Assembly: GCA_022826205.1 (NCBI GenBank)
Contig: JAJDVJ010000081.1
Span: 1-64,000 of the forward strand
DNA length: 64,000 nucleotides
Direction: 5' to 3'
Source of the DNA: Silicimonas sp.
GTDB taxonomy: Bacteria; Pseudomonadota; Alphaproteobacteria; Rhodobacterales; Rhodobacteraceae
In this document: positions 54,880-63,781 of the stretch, piece after piece
Numbering within the stretch: position 1 is the stretch's first letter
How the letters are laid out: every line of letters starts with the position of its first letter
Notes under the pieces: generated by a model
Databases searched by the model: none
What the model saw: the letters and a program-made list of their open reading frames with translations, nothing else
What the model was told of the DNA's origin: nothing
Position numbers and translations under genes: made by a program

Positions 54880-55406
54880 TGCCGGACAATCCATTGCTGG
54901 AACCGCATTTGCGCTTCAGAACACTCGGAGAATCGAAGGTTCCGCGACATGAAGGGACCTGCCGAGCGGCTGTCGGCACCGACGCTCAGGCACATTGTTT
55001 CGTCTTCCGACGGACGAATTGTCATGGAATCGGGATCGTAGATGAACCTTTGTGCATTGGCCGACGCATCGCAATCAACAAGGCCGAGCGGTTGAGTTGG
55101 ATCTTCCGGATGCAGATTCGCCATGCATTTTTCTTCAAAGGCGACCGACACGATTTGACCGGTGGTCTCGGCAATGCGAAACTGCACGTCTCCGCCCTGT
55201 GGTTTGCAAGAGTGGGCATGCAAGCGATCTGACAGCCCGCGCCCAATCGTGTCGATGCACCATCCAAGATTGTCTGCCTCGTCCAAATTGTCTGCCAGGT
55301 GAATGACGGGTGCCGGTGTCCGGAGATCAGGCGGAGCGGCACTTGCCGCAGTGACAGCTACAAGCAATTCCGCTGTTGCAAGCATGAATTTCGGTATTTG
55401 GTGCAT
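54876..55406 (-). CDS. Secreted ricin B-like (beta-trefoil lectin) protein
   Basis: A 176-residue exported protein. The ATG at 55406 has GGAGAG at good spacing and opens a signal peptide (residues 1-24, ending ASAAP). The mature part has ricin-B/beta-trefoil features: GWCIDTIGRG, LHAHSCKPQGGDVQFRI, KCMANLHPEDPTQPLGLVDC and MCLSVGADSRS, with C-x-D and Q-W type repeats. Such proteins bind carbohydrate. Its stop overlaps the ATG of the multicopper oxidase gene, so the two are translationally coupled and probably work together outside the cytoplasm, for example on a glycan or cell-surface polymer. Confidence 0.75.
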   Translation of the reverse strand: MHQIPKFMLATAELLVAVTAASAAPPDLRTPAPVIHLADNLDEADNLGWCIDTIGRGLSDRLHAHSCKPQGGDVQFRIAETTGQIVSVAFEEKCMANLHPEDPTQPLGLVDCDASANAQRFIYDPDSMTIRPSEDETMCLSVGADSRSAGPFMSRNLRFSECSEAQMRFQQWIVRQ

Positions 55407-55652
55407 GTGTCTCTCCAATGATTTTGCAACGATCGCTTCCACCATATACGCATTTGAATGGTCAGTCCGTCGCAAGTTGCCTTCGGTAGGCAGGAAGCAT
55501 CCATGTCCCGAGCGAGTAGTCGGAATCGATCTGACCAAGCGCAGTGTTCAGCTTATGGGTGTTTATGCGGGCGGCTCGTGCTTTCGGAGGAATCTTTTCC
55601 AGTCAAGCGCACGAACGTGCCAAGCATCGCTGCCGGTCGCTGCCTTAGCCAT

Positions 55653-56846
55653 TCAGGCGTTTGCTCTGCCAAGGAAGAGCTTTCGCTCGACATTGCACAA
55701 TGCCTCCGCCGGGCCGCTCTCAGTGATGACGATGGTTTCCGTTGTCTCCAAGCCCCAGCCGTCCATCCACAGGCCCGGCATGAAGTGAAAGGTCATGCCC
55801 GGTTGCAGCACGGTCTCATCGGTAGGGCGGATCGACACGGTGCGCTCGCCCCAATCCGGCGGATAACTCAGGCCGATCGGGTAACCGCAGCGCCCGCCGC
55901 GTTCAATGCCGACCTTGGCCAGTTCACCATTCAGCGCATTGGCGATATCGCAGGCGCGGTTGCCGGCGCACGCCGCATCCAGCCCGGCATTGAGGCCCGC
56001 TGTCAGAGCTTGAGAGGCATCCATCATGATCTGTGGCGGCTTGCCCAGAAAGATCGAGCGACACAACGGCGCGTGATAGCGGCGGTAGCAGCCAGAGAGT
56101 TCAAAGAAGGTACATTCGCCGGTCTTCATTTCGTTGCCGTTCCAAGTCAGGTGCGGCGCAGCTGCATCCAATCCAGAGGGCGTCAATGGCACAATGGCGG
56201 GGTAATCGCCCCAGTCGTCGTCCACTCCCATCAGGCCAGCATGGCAAATCTCGGCCACCAACTCGTTCTTGCGCAGGCCCGGTTCGGCCCTTTCCAAGGC
56301 AACATTGACAATCTTCTCGGTGATCTTCGCGGCTTTCCGGATGAAGGCCATTTCTTCGTCCGACTTCACACCTCGTTGCCAGTTAACAAGCGCAGTGGCA
56401 TCTACCATGGTTGCATTCGGCAACTCTGCATTCAGCACCATATGGGCTTTGGCCGAATAGTAGTAGTTCTCAAGTTCAACCCCGATCCGGGCCCTTTCAT
56501 ACCCAATTGCCCGCAGCCACTCGGCCAAGTCTTCCATCGGATGGCAGGTGGAGGATTGTACATACCTTTCGGCATAGCCAAGCACCTTGTCATCCTCCAT
56601 CCACACCGTACGCCGCCCGCCACTGGTATCCTGAAGGCGTCCCCACCACAGCGGATCACCATCCAGCCCCAGAATCACTCCCTGGTGCACGTAGAATGAC
56701 CAGCCGTCGTAGCCAGTCAGCCACGCTTGGTTCGCAGGATCGGTCACGAACAGAACGTCCATCCCGGCCACGACCATGGCATTGCGAGTCTTGGCAATTC
56801 GGCGATCATATTCCGCCTGGCTGAAGGGAGCGTGTTCGATCGGCAT
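55653..56846 (-). CDS. doeA: DoeA-like ectoine hydrolase (M24 peptidase fold)
   Basis: A 397-residue M24-family hydrolase. The N-terminal domain has VTDPANQAWLTGYDGWSFYVH and VNWQRGVKSDEEMAFIR. The C-terminal pita-bread domain has DYPAIVPLTPSG, AAPHLTWNGNE, TFFELSGCYRRYHAPLCRS and GYPIGLSYPPDWGERTVSI, which match DoeA/EutD ectoine hydrolases better than generic Xaa-Pro peptidases. DoeA opens ectoine to N-acetyl-diaminobutyrate. The ATG at 56846 follows GAGGT; a GTG two codons upstream is the alternative. DoeB and ectoine uptake genes are not adjacent, so it acts here as a lone gene. Confidence 0.8.
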   Translation of the reverse strand: MPIEHAPFSQAEYDRRIAKTRNAMVVAGMDVLFVTDPANQAWLTGYDGWSFYVHQGVILGLDGDPLWWGRLQDTSGGRRTVWMEDDKVLGYAERYVQSSTCHPMEDLAEWLRAIGYERARIGVELENYYYSAKAHMVLNAELPNATMVDATALVNWQRGVKSDEEMAFIRKAAKITEKIVNVALERAEPGLRKNELVAEICHAGLMGVDDDWGDYPAIVPLTPSGLDAAAPHLTWNGNEMKTGECTFFELSGCYRRYHAPLCRSIFLGKPPQIMMDASQALTAGLNAGLDAACAGNRACDIANALNGELAKVGIERGGRCGYPIGLSYPPDWGERTVSIRPTDETVLQPGMTFHFMPGLWMDGWGLETTETIVITESGPAEALCNVERKLFLGRANA

Positions 56847-56852
56847 GGGCAC

Positions 56853-57243
56853 CTCGTTCGTTCGGTCGTGTTCCAGTTGTATACGTTCAATTCGAATGAA
56901 ACGGTCCAGCGATGTCCAAATTCAGAAAGTGTCCATATGAATTGGCAGGGAAAGGTCAAAAATTACACGGTTTGCGTCGACTTGAACGTAATCACCCAAC
57001 GCTTCTGAACGAGGCCGCACCTTTTTCGAATTCGGCCGTTTCAAAAGGCGGATTCCGGCCCATCAATCCGGCTGGGAACCCTCGCTCGGTGCGGAATGTC
57101 TGCGGGCAATGAGATTCCTCGACAGGCCATCGACACGGAATGCGGCGCGATGAAGGCGCGCGACACGCTCACAAGAAACCGCTGGAGCTGATCTCGAATA
57201 CTCCGACATCAGAACGACTTCTTCGTGCGAAGGAGCGTCCCGA
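56853..57243. promoter_or_regulatory. Spacer upstream of doeA with a 20-bp imperfect palindrome
   Basis: No gene is seen in 56853-57243. At 56884-56903 the sequence has the form CGTTnnATTCGAATnnAACG, pairing at 16 of 20 positions around a central TTCGAA. It ends about 37 bp before the doeA ATG, where a promoter operator would be expected. Confidence 0.5.
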
Positions 57244-58359
57244 CTATCCTATGCGGATGCCTGACTCGGGATCGAAGTACACGGCCTTTTCCATGTTGAA
57301 CGCAAATTCGATTATTGCACCCGGCGAAGCATCCGTGTCAGCCCGCATGCGTGCCACGCAGTCCGCTCCGCCGAATGACGTCGTGACGAACGTGTCCGAT
57401 CCGGCTGGCTCCGTGACCCCTACCGTGCTCGCGCACCGTTCAACATGAGTCGAACGATGGTCCGCACCATCCTTGTCCGTCAATGCCTCCGGCCGAATCC
57501 CCAAAGTGACGGTCTTTCCAGACATTGACCTGAGATCAGACCCCGCCTCGTGAACCGCCAGCCTCACGGTCTCGCCGAAACTGTTGCTGGTCTCGGCATA
57601 AACGGCCTCTCCATTCGCGTTGATGCAGACTGGCACGAGATTCATGGACGGCGATCCCATGAATGTCGCAACAAAGAGATTGGCCGGCGAGTCATAGATC
57701 TCCTTCGGCGTCCCAAGCTGCTGAACATGACCTTCGTTCATCACGGCAATCCGGGTCGACAACGTCATCGCCTCAATCTGGTCGTGCGTCACATACACGA
57801 TCGTAGTTCCAAGATTCTGATGGAGCTTCTTGATTTCGGTCCGCATGTCGACACGGAGCTTTGCATCAAGGTTGGACAACGGCTCGTCGAACAGGAAGAC
57901 TTCCGGCTTCCTGACAAGGGCACGACCCATGGCCACCCGCTGCCGCTGACCGCCAGACAACTGCGCCGGTTTCCGATCCAGGAGCCCGCCGATCTGCAGG
58001 AGTTCCGCCACTTCCTGCATCGCCGACTCGCGTTCGGCTTTCGGCACCTTGTGCATCTCAAGCCCGAAGGTGATGTTTTGCGCGACCGTCATGTTCGGAT
58101 AGAGCGCGTATGACTGGAAAACCATTGCGATGTTGCGCCGGGACGGATGCACTCCGTTCATGAGATTGCCCTTCAGGCGGATCTCGCCGCTCGTGATATC
58201 CTCCAGCCCGGCAATCATGTTCAGGAGCGTGGACTTTCCGCAACCGGACGGTCCGACGAGTACAAGGAACTCCCCTTCACCAACCGAGATGTTCACGTTG
58301 TGCAGGACCTCAACCGAACCGTAGGTCTTGGAGGCGCTGTCAATGTCGAGAAAGCCCAT
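57244..58359 (-). CDS. Sugar ABC importer ATPase (MalK/UgpC type)
   Basis: A 371-residue ATPase: Walker A GPSGCGKST, Q-loop FQSYALYPNMTV, signature LSGGQRQRVAMGRALV, Walker B VFLFDEPLSNLDAKL, switch VTHDQIEAMTLSTRI, then the MalK-type C-terminal regulatory domain. Last gene of the glucose-type operon, three bp after the second permease. About 35 residues in the C-terminal third (RSTHVERCASTVGVTEPAGSD) are ordinary OB-fold sequence. Confidence 0.94.
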   Translation of the reverse strand: MGFLDIDSASKTYGSVEVLHNVNISVGEGEFLVLVGPSGCGKSTLLNMIAGLEDITSGEIRLKGNLMNGVHPSRRNIAMVFQSYALYPNMTVAQNITFGLEMHKVPKAERESAMQEVAELLQIGGLLDRKPAQLSGGQRQRVAMGRALVRKPEVFLFDEPLSNLDAKLRVDMRTEIKKLHQNLGTTIVYVTHDQIEAMTLSTRIAVMNEGHVQQLGTPKEIYDSPANLFVATFMGSPSMNLVPVCINANGEAVYAETSNSFGETVRLAVHEAGSDLRSMSGKTVTLGIRPEALTDKDGADHRSTHVERCASTVGVTEPAGSDTFVTTSFGGADCVARMRADTDASPGAIIEFAFNMEKAVYFDPESGIRIG

Positions 58360-58362
58360 TGT

Positions 58363-59244
58363 TCAGCCTTTCACAGAACCCGCCATCAGGCCCCGCACGA
58401 AAAAGCGGCCCGCGACGACGTAGACGAGAAGAGTTGGAAGCGCGGCAAGGATCGCTCCCGCGAAATGAACGTTGTATTCCTTCACCCCTGTCGACGACTG
58501 GACAAGGTTGTTCAGTGCCACCGTCATCGGCTGGCTCGAAAAATCGGCGAATGACGCGCCGAACAGGAAGTCGTTCCAGATATTGGTGAACTGCCAGATC
58601 ACGGAGACCACGATGATCGGTCCCGATGAAGGCAACATGATGCGCCAGAAGATCTGGAAGAACCCGGCACCGTCGATCTGGGCCGCCCGCACCAGTTCGG
58701 TGGGGAAAGCGGCGTAGTAGTTTCGAAAGTAAAGCGTCGTGAACCCGATTCCGTAGACGACATGCACGAGCACCAGGCCCCAGGTTGTGCCAGCCAGACC
58801 GAAAATGCCAAGCATGCGCGCCATCGGGATCAGCACGATCTGGAACGGAATGAAGCATGCGAAGAGCATCAGGCCAAACAGGATCGTGTCCCCCCTAAAC
58901 CGCCACTTGGTCAGCACGTATCCGTTGAGCGCCCCGAGAATTGTAGAAATGAACACCGCCGGAACGACCATCTTGATCGAGTTCCAGAAATAGGGTTTCA
59001 GCCCCGTCGCCTGGACACCTACCTGAGCCTCGGACCAGGCTTTCCGCCACGGCTCCAGAGTCCATATCTCAGGCAACGCCATCATGTTGCCGCCGGTGAT
59101 CTCCGAAAGCGGCTTGACCGAATTCACGCCCATGACGAAGAGCGGCAAAAGGTAGAAGAACGCGAACAGCAGGAGCAGCAGGTAGATCAGAACACGTGCC
59201 GCCCTGCTGGTGCGAATTGCGGATTCCTGCTGCATGGCGGCCAT
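58363..59244 (-). CDS. Sugar ABC importer permease 2 (MalG type)
   Basis: A 293-residue permease of normal length with six hydrophobic helices. It has FISTILGALNGYVLTKWRF, the EAA loop ELVRAAQIDGAGFFQIFWRI and the usual end FFVRGLMAGSVKG. The ATG at 59244 shares one base with the stop of the preceding permease (TGATG); a GTG at 59247 is possible. Pairs with the first permease. It lacks the insertion seen in the other operon's permeases. Confidence 0.93.
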   Translation of the reverse strand: MAAMQQESAIRTSRAARVLIYLLLLLFAFFYLLPLFVMGVNSVKPLSEITGGNMMALPEIWTLEPWRKAWSEAQVGVQATGLKPYFWNSIKMVVPAVFISTILGALNGYVLTKWRFRGDTILFGLMLFACFIPFQIVLIPMARMLGIFGLAGTTWGLVLVHVVYGIGFTTLYFRNYYAAFPTELVRAAQIDGAGFFQIFWRIMLPSSGPIIVVSVIWQFTNIWNDFLFGASFADFSSQPMTVALNNLVQSSTGVKEYNVHFAGAILAALPTLLVYVVAGRFFVRGLMAGSVKG

Positions 59245-60137
59245 CACTTCCGCTCCCGCAATTCGGAATAAAGGTATGGAATCATGATTGCGGCGATCGT
59301 CATCAACATGATCGTCGCCGACGCGGCACCGATTCCCATCTGGTTCCGCGTGAAGGTGTAGGAGTACATGAACGTGGCAGGCAATTCAGTTGCCCTCCCC
59401 GGCCCGCCTCCCGTCAGGGCGATCACGAGGTCATATGTCTTGATCGCGAGATGCGCGAGTATGACGAATGCCGAAAGAAATGCCGGCCGAAGCTGCGGAA
59501 TGATGATCCTCCGGTAAAGGTTCCAGTTCGATGCACCATCGATCTGAGCCGCCTTCAGGATTTCGTTGTCGATTCCGCGAAGGCCGGCAAGGAACATCGC
59601 CATCACGAAACCGCTGGTCTGCCAGACCGCTGCGAGCACAACGGTATAGATCGCGAAGTTTCGGTTCTTGATCCAGTCGAAGGCGAAACTTTCCCAGCCC
59701 AGGGCATGCATCGTGTTTTCAAGCCCGATTCCGGGATCCAGCATCCACTTCCAGGCGGTGCCGGTCACGATGAATGACAGAGCCATGGGATAGAGGTAGA
59801 TCGGCCTCAGAATTCCCTCGCCCCTGATCTTCTGATCAAAGAAAATTGCCAGCGCCAGCCCGATTGCCGTGCAGATCAGCATGTACAGAATGGCGAAAAC
59901 GCCCATGTTCGTGACCGCGATCTCCCAATGACGCAGGCGAAACAGCTTGGAGTAGTTCTCGAATCCGACCCAGCCAAAGCTCGGCAGGATGCGGCTGTCA
60001 GTGAAGGAAAGGTAGACCGTGAAGAGAATGAAGCCGTAGACGAAAACTAGCGCCATTGCCAAGGACGGCGACAACACCAGCTTCGGAAGCCAGACCTGAA
60101 GGCGAGTGCGGAAGTCTGCGTCGACGGGCGCGGCCAT
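59244..60137 (-). CDS. Sugar ABC importer permease 1 (MalF type)
   Basis: A 297-residue permease with six hydrophobic helices, the block RPIYLYPMALSFIVTGTAWKWML and the EAA loop EILKAAQIDGASNWNLYRRII. Its closest style is the glucose/mannose GtsB/GlcT group. It starts 57 bp after the binding-protein gene, the gap holding a GC-rich hairpin. Confidence 0.93.
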   Translation of the reverse strand: MAAPVDADFRTRLQVWLPKLVLSPSLAMALVFVYGFILFTVYLSFTDSRILPSFGWVGFENYSKLFRLRHWEIAVTNMGVFAILYMLICTAIGLALAIFFDQKIRGEGILRPIYLYPMALSFIVTGTAWKWMLDPGIGLENTMHALGWESFAFDWIKNRNFAIYTVVLAAVWQTSGFVMAMFLAGLRGIDNEILKAAQIDGASNWNLYRRIIIPQLRPAFLSAFVILAHLAIKTYDLVIALTGGGPGRATELPATFMYSYTFTRNQMGIGAASATIMLMTIAAIMIPYLYSELRERK

Positions 60138-60162
60138 GCCTATCGCTCCTGACGGATGGCGA

Positions 60163-60182
60163 GGGCCGCATCGGAGCGGCCC
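60163..60182 (-). promoter_or_regulatory. Intercistronic stem-loop after the glucose-type binding-protein gene
   Basis: GGGCCGC (60163-60169) pairs with GCGGCCC (60176-60182) across a six-base loop. It lies between the binding-protein stop and the first permease start, as in the two other sugar importers of this window. Confidence 0.62.
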
Positions 60183-60194
60183 CCACGCATGATC

Positions 60195-61445
60195 TTACTT
60201 GGCGATCGACACGGCGTCCACAAGCTCCTCCACGGCAGTTGCGCTGTCATACTCGCCGTTGAAGTGCGCCGTCACGACATCATAGACCGCGTTCTTGACG
60301 CTGGCCGGTGCCGCATGGCCGTGAGCCATCGAACCGAAAAGGTTCCCGCTCGACGCGGCTGCAGCCAGGTCCTTCATGCCCTGCTTGCCACAGGCATCGA
60401 AAGCTTCGTCGCTGACGTCGGTCCGTGCTGGCACCGATCCCTTGACGACGTTGAACGCCGACTGGAAGGACGGTGACAGAATCGCCGAGGCAAGCGCCGC
60501 CTGCTCCTTCGAAACCGATCCGCCCTGATCGAACATCGCGAACTGGTCGGCATTGAAGGTCACCTGGCTTTGTGTGCCCGGGAAGCGGAAGCAGAGGAAA
60601 TCCGTTCCCGGCACCTTGCCGGCGTTCAGGAACTCGCCTTTGGCCCAGTCACCCATCATCTGGAAACCTGCTTCGCCGTTGATGACCATGGCGGTGGCCA
60701 GGTTCCAGTCACGACCGGAGAAGTTCTCGTCAACGTTTGCACGGATGAAGGCCATCCTGTCGAACGCTTCCTTCATGGTGTCGGAACCGAGCGCACCCTC
60801 ATCAAGATCAATGAAGGCAGACTTGTAGAAATCGGGGCCGCCGGCCGACATGGCCACTGCGTCAAAGACTGTGGCTTCCTGCCAAGCCTGGCCACCTTGG
60901 GCGATCGGTGTCACGCCCGCCGCTGCCAGTTTCTCGACAGCTGCCACGAATTCGTCCCACGTCTGCGGAACCGATATGCCGTTGGCGTCGAGCACCGCCT
61001 TGTTGGCCCAAACCCAGTTCGTGGAATGGACGTTCACGGGTGCCGAAATCCACTTGCCGTCATGCCGCGCAAATGCCTGCAACGCCTCTGGAACGACCGC
61101 GTCCCAGCCTTCCTGGGCGGCAATCTCGTTCAGGTCGGCGAGAGCGCCTTCCTTGGCCCAGTCCAGGATGTCGAATCCCAGCATCTGCACTGCCGTCGGC
61201 GCATTGCCGGCGGTAACCCGGGCGCGCAGGACCGTCATTGCCTGCTCGCCGCCGCCGCCTGCAACCGGCATGTCCTGCCAGCCGATGCCTTGGCTTTCAA
61301 GATCCTGCTTGAGCACGTTCAGCGCGGCCGCTTCGCCGCCCGATGTCCACCAGTGCAGCACCTCCACATCGCCCGCATTTGCAGCTCCTGCCGCAAGCGA
61401 CGTTGCTGCCAGAACCCCGAGAATTCTTGTCTTCGTGTATGCCAT
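60195..61445 (-). CDS. Periplasmic glucose/mannose-type binding protein
   Basis: A 416-residue family 1 binding protein with a signal peptide at residues 1-24 (ending ANAGD). Motifs [59 protein letters not shown] and [12 protein letters not shown] are characteristic of the glucose (GtsA-like) group in Proteobacteria. GGGAGGAC precedes the ATG. First gene of a four-gene importer operon. An inverted repeat overlaps its leader. Confidence 0.92.
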   Translation of the reverse strand: MAYTKTRILGVLAATSLAAGAANAGDVEVLHWWTSGGEAAALNVLKQDLESQGIGWQDMPVAGGGGEQAMTVLRARVTAGNAPTAVQMLGFDILDWAKEGALADLNEIAAQEGWDAVVPEALQAFARHDGKWISAPVNVHSTNWVWANKAVLDANGISVPQTWDEFVAAVEKLAAAGVTPIAQGGQAWQEATVFDAVAMSAGGPDFYKSAFIDLDEGALGSDTMKEAFDRMAFIRANVDENFSGRDWNLATAMVINGEAGFQMMGDWAKGEFLNAGKVPGTDFLCFRFPGTQSQVTFNADQFAMFDQGGSVSKEQAALASAILSPSFQSAFNVVKGSVPARTDVSDEAFDACGKQGMKDLAAAASSGNLFGSMAHGHAAPASVKNAVYDVVTAHFNGEYDSATAVEELVDAVSIAK

Positions 61446-61455
61446 GTTGTCCTCC

Positions 61456-61478
61456 CAACGTATTGGCCGTTTACGTTG
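61456..61478. promoter_or_regulatory. Inverted repeat in the leader of the glucose-type operon
   Basis: CAACGTA (61456-61462) and TACGTTG (61472-61478) are perfect inverted arms around nine bases, starting 11 bp upstream of the ATG. It could be an operator or a leader hairpin. Confidence 0.4.
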
Positions 61479-61930
61479 CCCGCATCCGCAGGCCTAGTTT
61501 CCGAAACGCCTGTATCGGCGTGACGGCAGTCAATGTCAAACAGCACAGACCCCCGAAGCGGTCAACAAACGCATCACGGATCCTGCGCGGGCTCCGTGTC
61601 CACCAGATGGCAGCAGAGAATGCACCGGCTTCGCGCGTCCCCCGAATTCTGCGCCTATTGCAACTTGCCGAATTTTTCGAGTGGCTGCAACGACTTCGTC
61701 CATCCTAGTTCACTTGCACTCCGCGGCACGCAAGTCCGGGAACTGCCAATTGGCCAGGCCCGGCGCCGCAGCTGCATGCCTTCCCCAATTCGACAGCAGC
61801 TACGCAAGTTCGGCTTTGCCCAATGCTTCAATCACACTCATACATTGCCCTTGGCGACTACGCGGCACGCCGGAAACTCACCGATGATGCCTGACCGCAA
61901 AAACCACTTGCCGGTTCGTCACGAGCAATT
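61479..61930. other. Spacer between divergent glucose importer and aldo/keto reductase genes
   Basis: About 450 bp with no supported gene on either strand. It must hold promoters for both divergent transcripts. Confidence 0.4.
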
Positions 61931-61948
61931 TAACTAACCAAATAGTTA
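61931..61948. promoter_or_regulatory. Inverted repeat at the aldo/keto reductase promoter
   Basis: TAACTA (61931-61936) and TAGTTA (61943-61948) are perfect inverted arms with a six-base spacer. They end 17 bp before the start codon, immediately before the ribosome site. Candidate operator of a GntR- or TetR-type repressor. Confidence 0.4.
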
Positions 61949-61965
61949 CTTTGGAGGGAACGCGC

Positions 61966-62982
61966 ATGCAACCCGATACCTTGGTGAAGTTCGGTCGCGT
62001 CGACTTGGAGGTCACCGCATTTGGATTCGGCACGGCACCCATAGGCAACATCTTTCGCGAGATCGACGAAGAAACCTCTGACGGGATGATACAGGCTTCA
62101 TGGGCCGCAGGAGTCCGCTACTATGACACTGCGCCCATGTATGGCCATGGCCTCTCGGAACTTCGCACCGGCCACAGCCTGCGCTGGAAGAACCGCGATG
62201 ATTTCGTGCTGTCGTCCAAGGTGGGGCGCGTCCTGAAGCCTGCTCGAAAGGACGAAATAGACTATGCGCCCTGGACCAATGCAGGCAGGTTCTCGATGCA
62301 TTTCGATTACAGCTACGACGGCACAATGAGGGCGTTCGAGGACAGCCTGCAGAGGCTCAATCTCGAAAGTATGGATATTTGTTTCATCCACGACGTTGAT
62401 CGCTTCACGCGGGGTGACGAACAGCCCGATGTCTTTCGGCAGGCCATGGACACATGTTGGTCCGCCCTGGAGGAACTGCGCAATCAAGGCGTGGTCAAGG
62501 CCATCGGTGTTGGCGTCAACGAGTGGGAGGTCTGCCACGAGGCGCTCAAGCAACGAGACTTCGACTGCTTCCTTCTCGCTGGGCGATACACGCTTCTCGA
62601 ACAGGAGTCGCTCGAAGAATTCCTGCCGCTTTGCGAGGAACGCGGCGCTGCCGTGGTCATCGGCGGCGGGTTCAACTCGGGGATCCTCGCAACTGGCGCG
62701 ATCGAAGGTGCAAAATACAACTACGCACCGGCACCGCCTGAGATCATGGAACGGGTCAGGAAAATCGAGCAGGTCTGTGCCGATCACGGCGTGCCCTTGG
62801 CGGCTGCTGCGCTGCAATTCGTTGTCGCCCATCCTGCGATACCGAGCTTCATTGCCGGCACGCGCACGGTCGAGCAACTGGAAAAAAACCTGGCTTGGTT
62901 CAGCCATCCGATCCCGGACGACTTCTGGTCGGAGCTCAAGGAAAGGAAACTGCTGCGAGAAGACGCACCCGTGCCGGCCTGA
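61966..62982 (+). CDS. Aldo/keto reductase (L-fucose/D-threo-aldose dehydrogenase-like)
   Basis: A 338-residue AKR barrel enzyme. The ATG at 61966 is preceded by GGAGGG. Motifs: FGFGTAPIGNIF, the catalytic Asp/Tyr block GVRYYDTAPMYGHGLSELRTG, ICFIHDVDRF in place of the usual LLHDP, IGVGVNEWEV, and a late IPSFIAGTRTVEQLEKNL for cofactor binding. It resembles D-threo-aldose 1-dehydrogenase/L-fucose dehydrogenase and pyridoxal dehydrogenases, which oxidise an aldose to the lactone with NAD(P). A fuconolactonase-like gene occurs 25 kb away. Confidence 0.87.
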   Translation: MQPDTLVKFGRVDLEVTAFGFGTAPIGNIFREIDEETSDGMIQASWAAGVRYYDTAPMYGHGLSELRTGHSLRWKNRDDFVLSSKVGRVLKPARKDEIDYAPWTNAGRFSMHFDYSYDGTMRAFEDSLQRLNLESMDICFIHDVDRFTRGDEQPDVFRQAMDTCWSALEELRNQGVVKAIGVGVNEWEVCHEALKQRDFDCFLLAGRYTLLEQESLEEFLPLCEERGAAVVIGGGFNSGILATGAIEGAKYNYAPAPPEIMERVRKIEQVCADHGVPLAAAALQFVVAHPAIPSFIAGTRTVEQLEKNLAWFSHPIPDDFWSELKERKLLREDAPVPA

Positions 62983-63013
62983 TACGGGACCAGCACGTCA
63001 GGGCAGCATCGCG

Positions 63014-63463
63014 ATGCGCCTCCTTCCTCCGGGCCACCACGGCGCAGCCACTCTTAAACGCGGGGACCGTATCGATTGCGGGACGATGACAGTCACCGCA
63101 GAGATGATCGACGCCTTCGCCGACATGACGGGCGACAGGTTCGAGATTCACATGTCCGGCGAGGCGGCCCGCCGCCATGGATTTGACGCGCGCGTTGCGC
63201 ACGGGCTTCTCGTGCTTTCCTTGATCGATGGCTTGAAGAATCAGGCGCCTGCGCAGTTTCGCGCCAGAGCTTCGCTGGACTGGCACTGGAGTTTCCATCG
63301 GCCCGTGTTCGAAGGCGATCAGATTGCAGCGATCGTCACCATTGCGGAAATTGAAAGGGCGAGACAGGAAGATCAGGCCGTGCTGGTGCTCGACGTCGAT
63401 GTCTCCAATCAACACGGCAGGAAAGTGCAGTCCGGCATCAACCGCCTGTTGGTCTATCACTGA
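63014..63463 (+). CDS. MaoC-like dehydratase (hot-dog fold)
   Basis: A 149-residue single hot-dog domain: TAEMIDAFADMTGDRFEIHMS, then GFDARVAHGLLVLSLIDGL and DWHWSFHRPVFEGD. This is the pattern of MaoC hydratases, where D and H act on the enoyl thioester. The catalytic Asp position reads as DRFEIHM, slightly off from the common DxNPxH. It follows the aldo/keto reductase by 31 bp. Substrate is unknown. Confidence 0.82.
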   Translation: MRLLPPGHHGAATLKRGDRIDCGTMTVTAEMIDAFADMTGDRFEIHMSGEAARRHGFDARVAHGLLVLSLIDGLKNQAPAQFRARASLDWHWSFHRPVFEGDQIAAIVTIAEIERARQEDQAVLVLDVDVSNQHGRKVQSGINRLLVYH

Positions 63464-63469
63464 CCGGCA

Positions 63470-63781
63470 TCAGATTTCGAAGTCGAGAACGAACACGCCT
63501 TCTGCACCGCCTTCGAGTTCTGCGACAATCCGAGCTCCGATGCCTTGGTGCGCCTCGTCGGCGAGATAGGCATCGCGCACGGATGCATCGCGGAAATCGA
63601 ACCAGAAAAGATCGCGGTAACCACGCACAAGCGGATCTTCGACGCTGATGTTTGGGCACGCCCTAAAGTCGAAAATGCCGTCGATCCGTTCGTCCAGTCT
63701 GGCAAGATCGTCCATGAGCCCCCGCTTCACGTCTTCGGGCGTGCCAGCCTTGAACCTCAGGGCGACCAGATGTCGAATCAT
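63470..63781 (-). CDS. Dabb (stress-responsive alpha-beta barrel) domain protein
   Basis: A 103-residue protein beginning MIRHLVALRFKAGTPEDVKR, with FRACPNISVEDPLVRGYRDLF and the final VFVLDFEI, the normal Dabb layout of a ferredoxin-like dimeric barrel. Members serve as small binding proteins or enzymes in varied catabolic paths. Its ATG overlaps the stop of the enoyl-CoA hydratase gene (ATGA), so they are co-translated. Confidence 0.85.
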   Translation of the reverse strand: MIRHLVALRFKAGTPEDVKRGLMDDLARLDERIDGIFDFRACPNISVEDPLVRGYRDLFWFDFRDASVRDAYLADEAHQGIGARIVAELEGGAEGVFVLDFEI

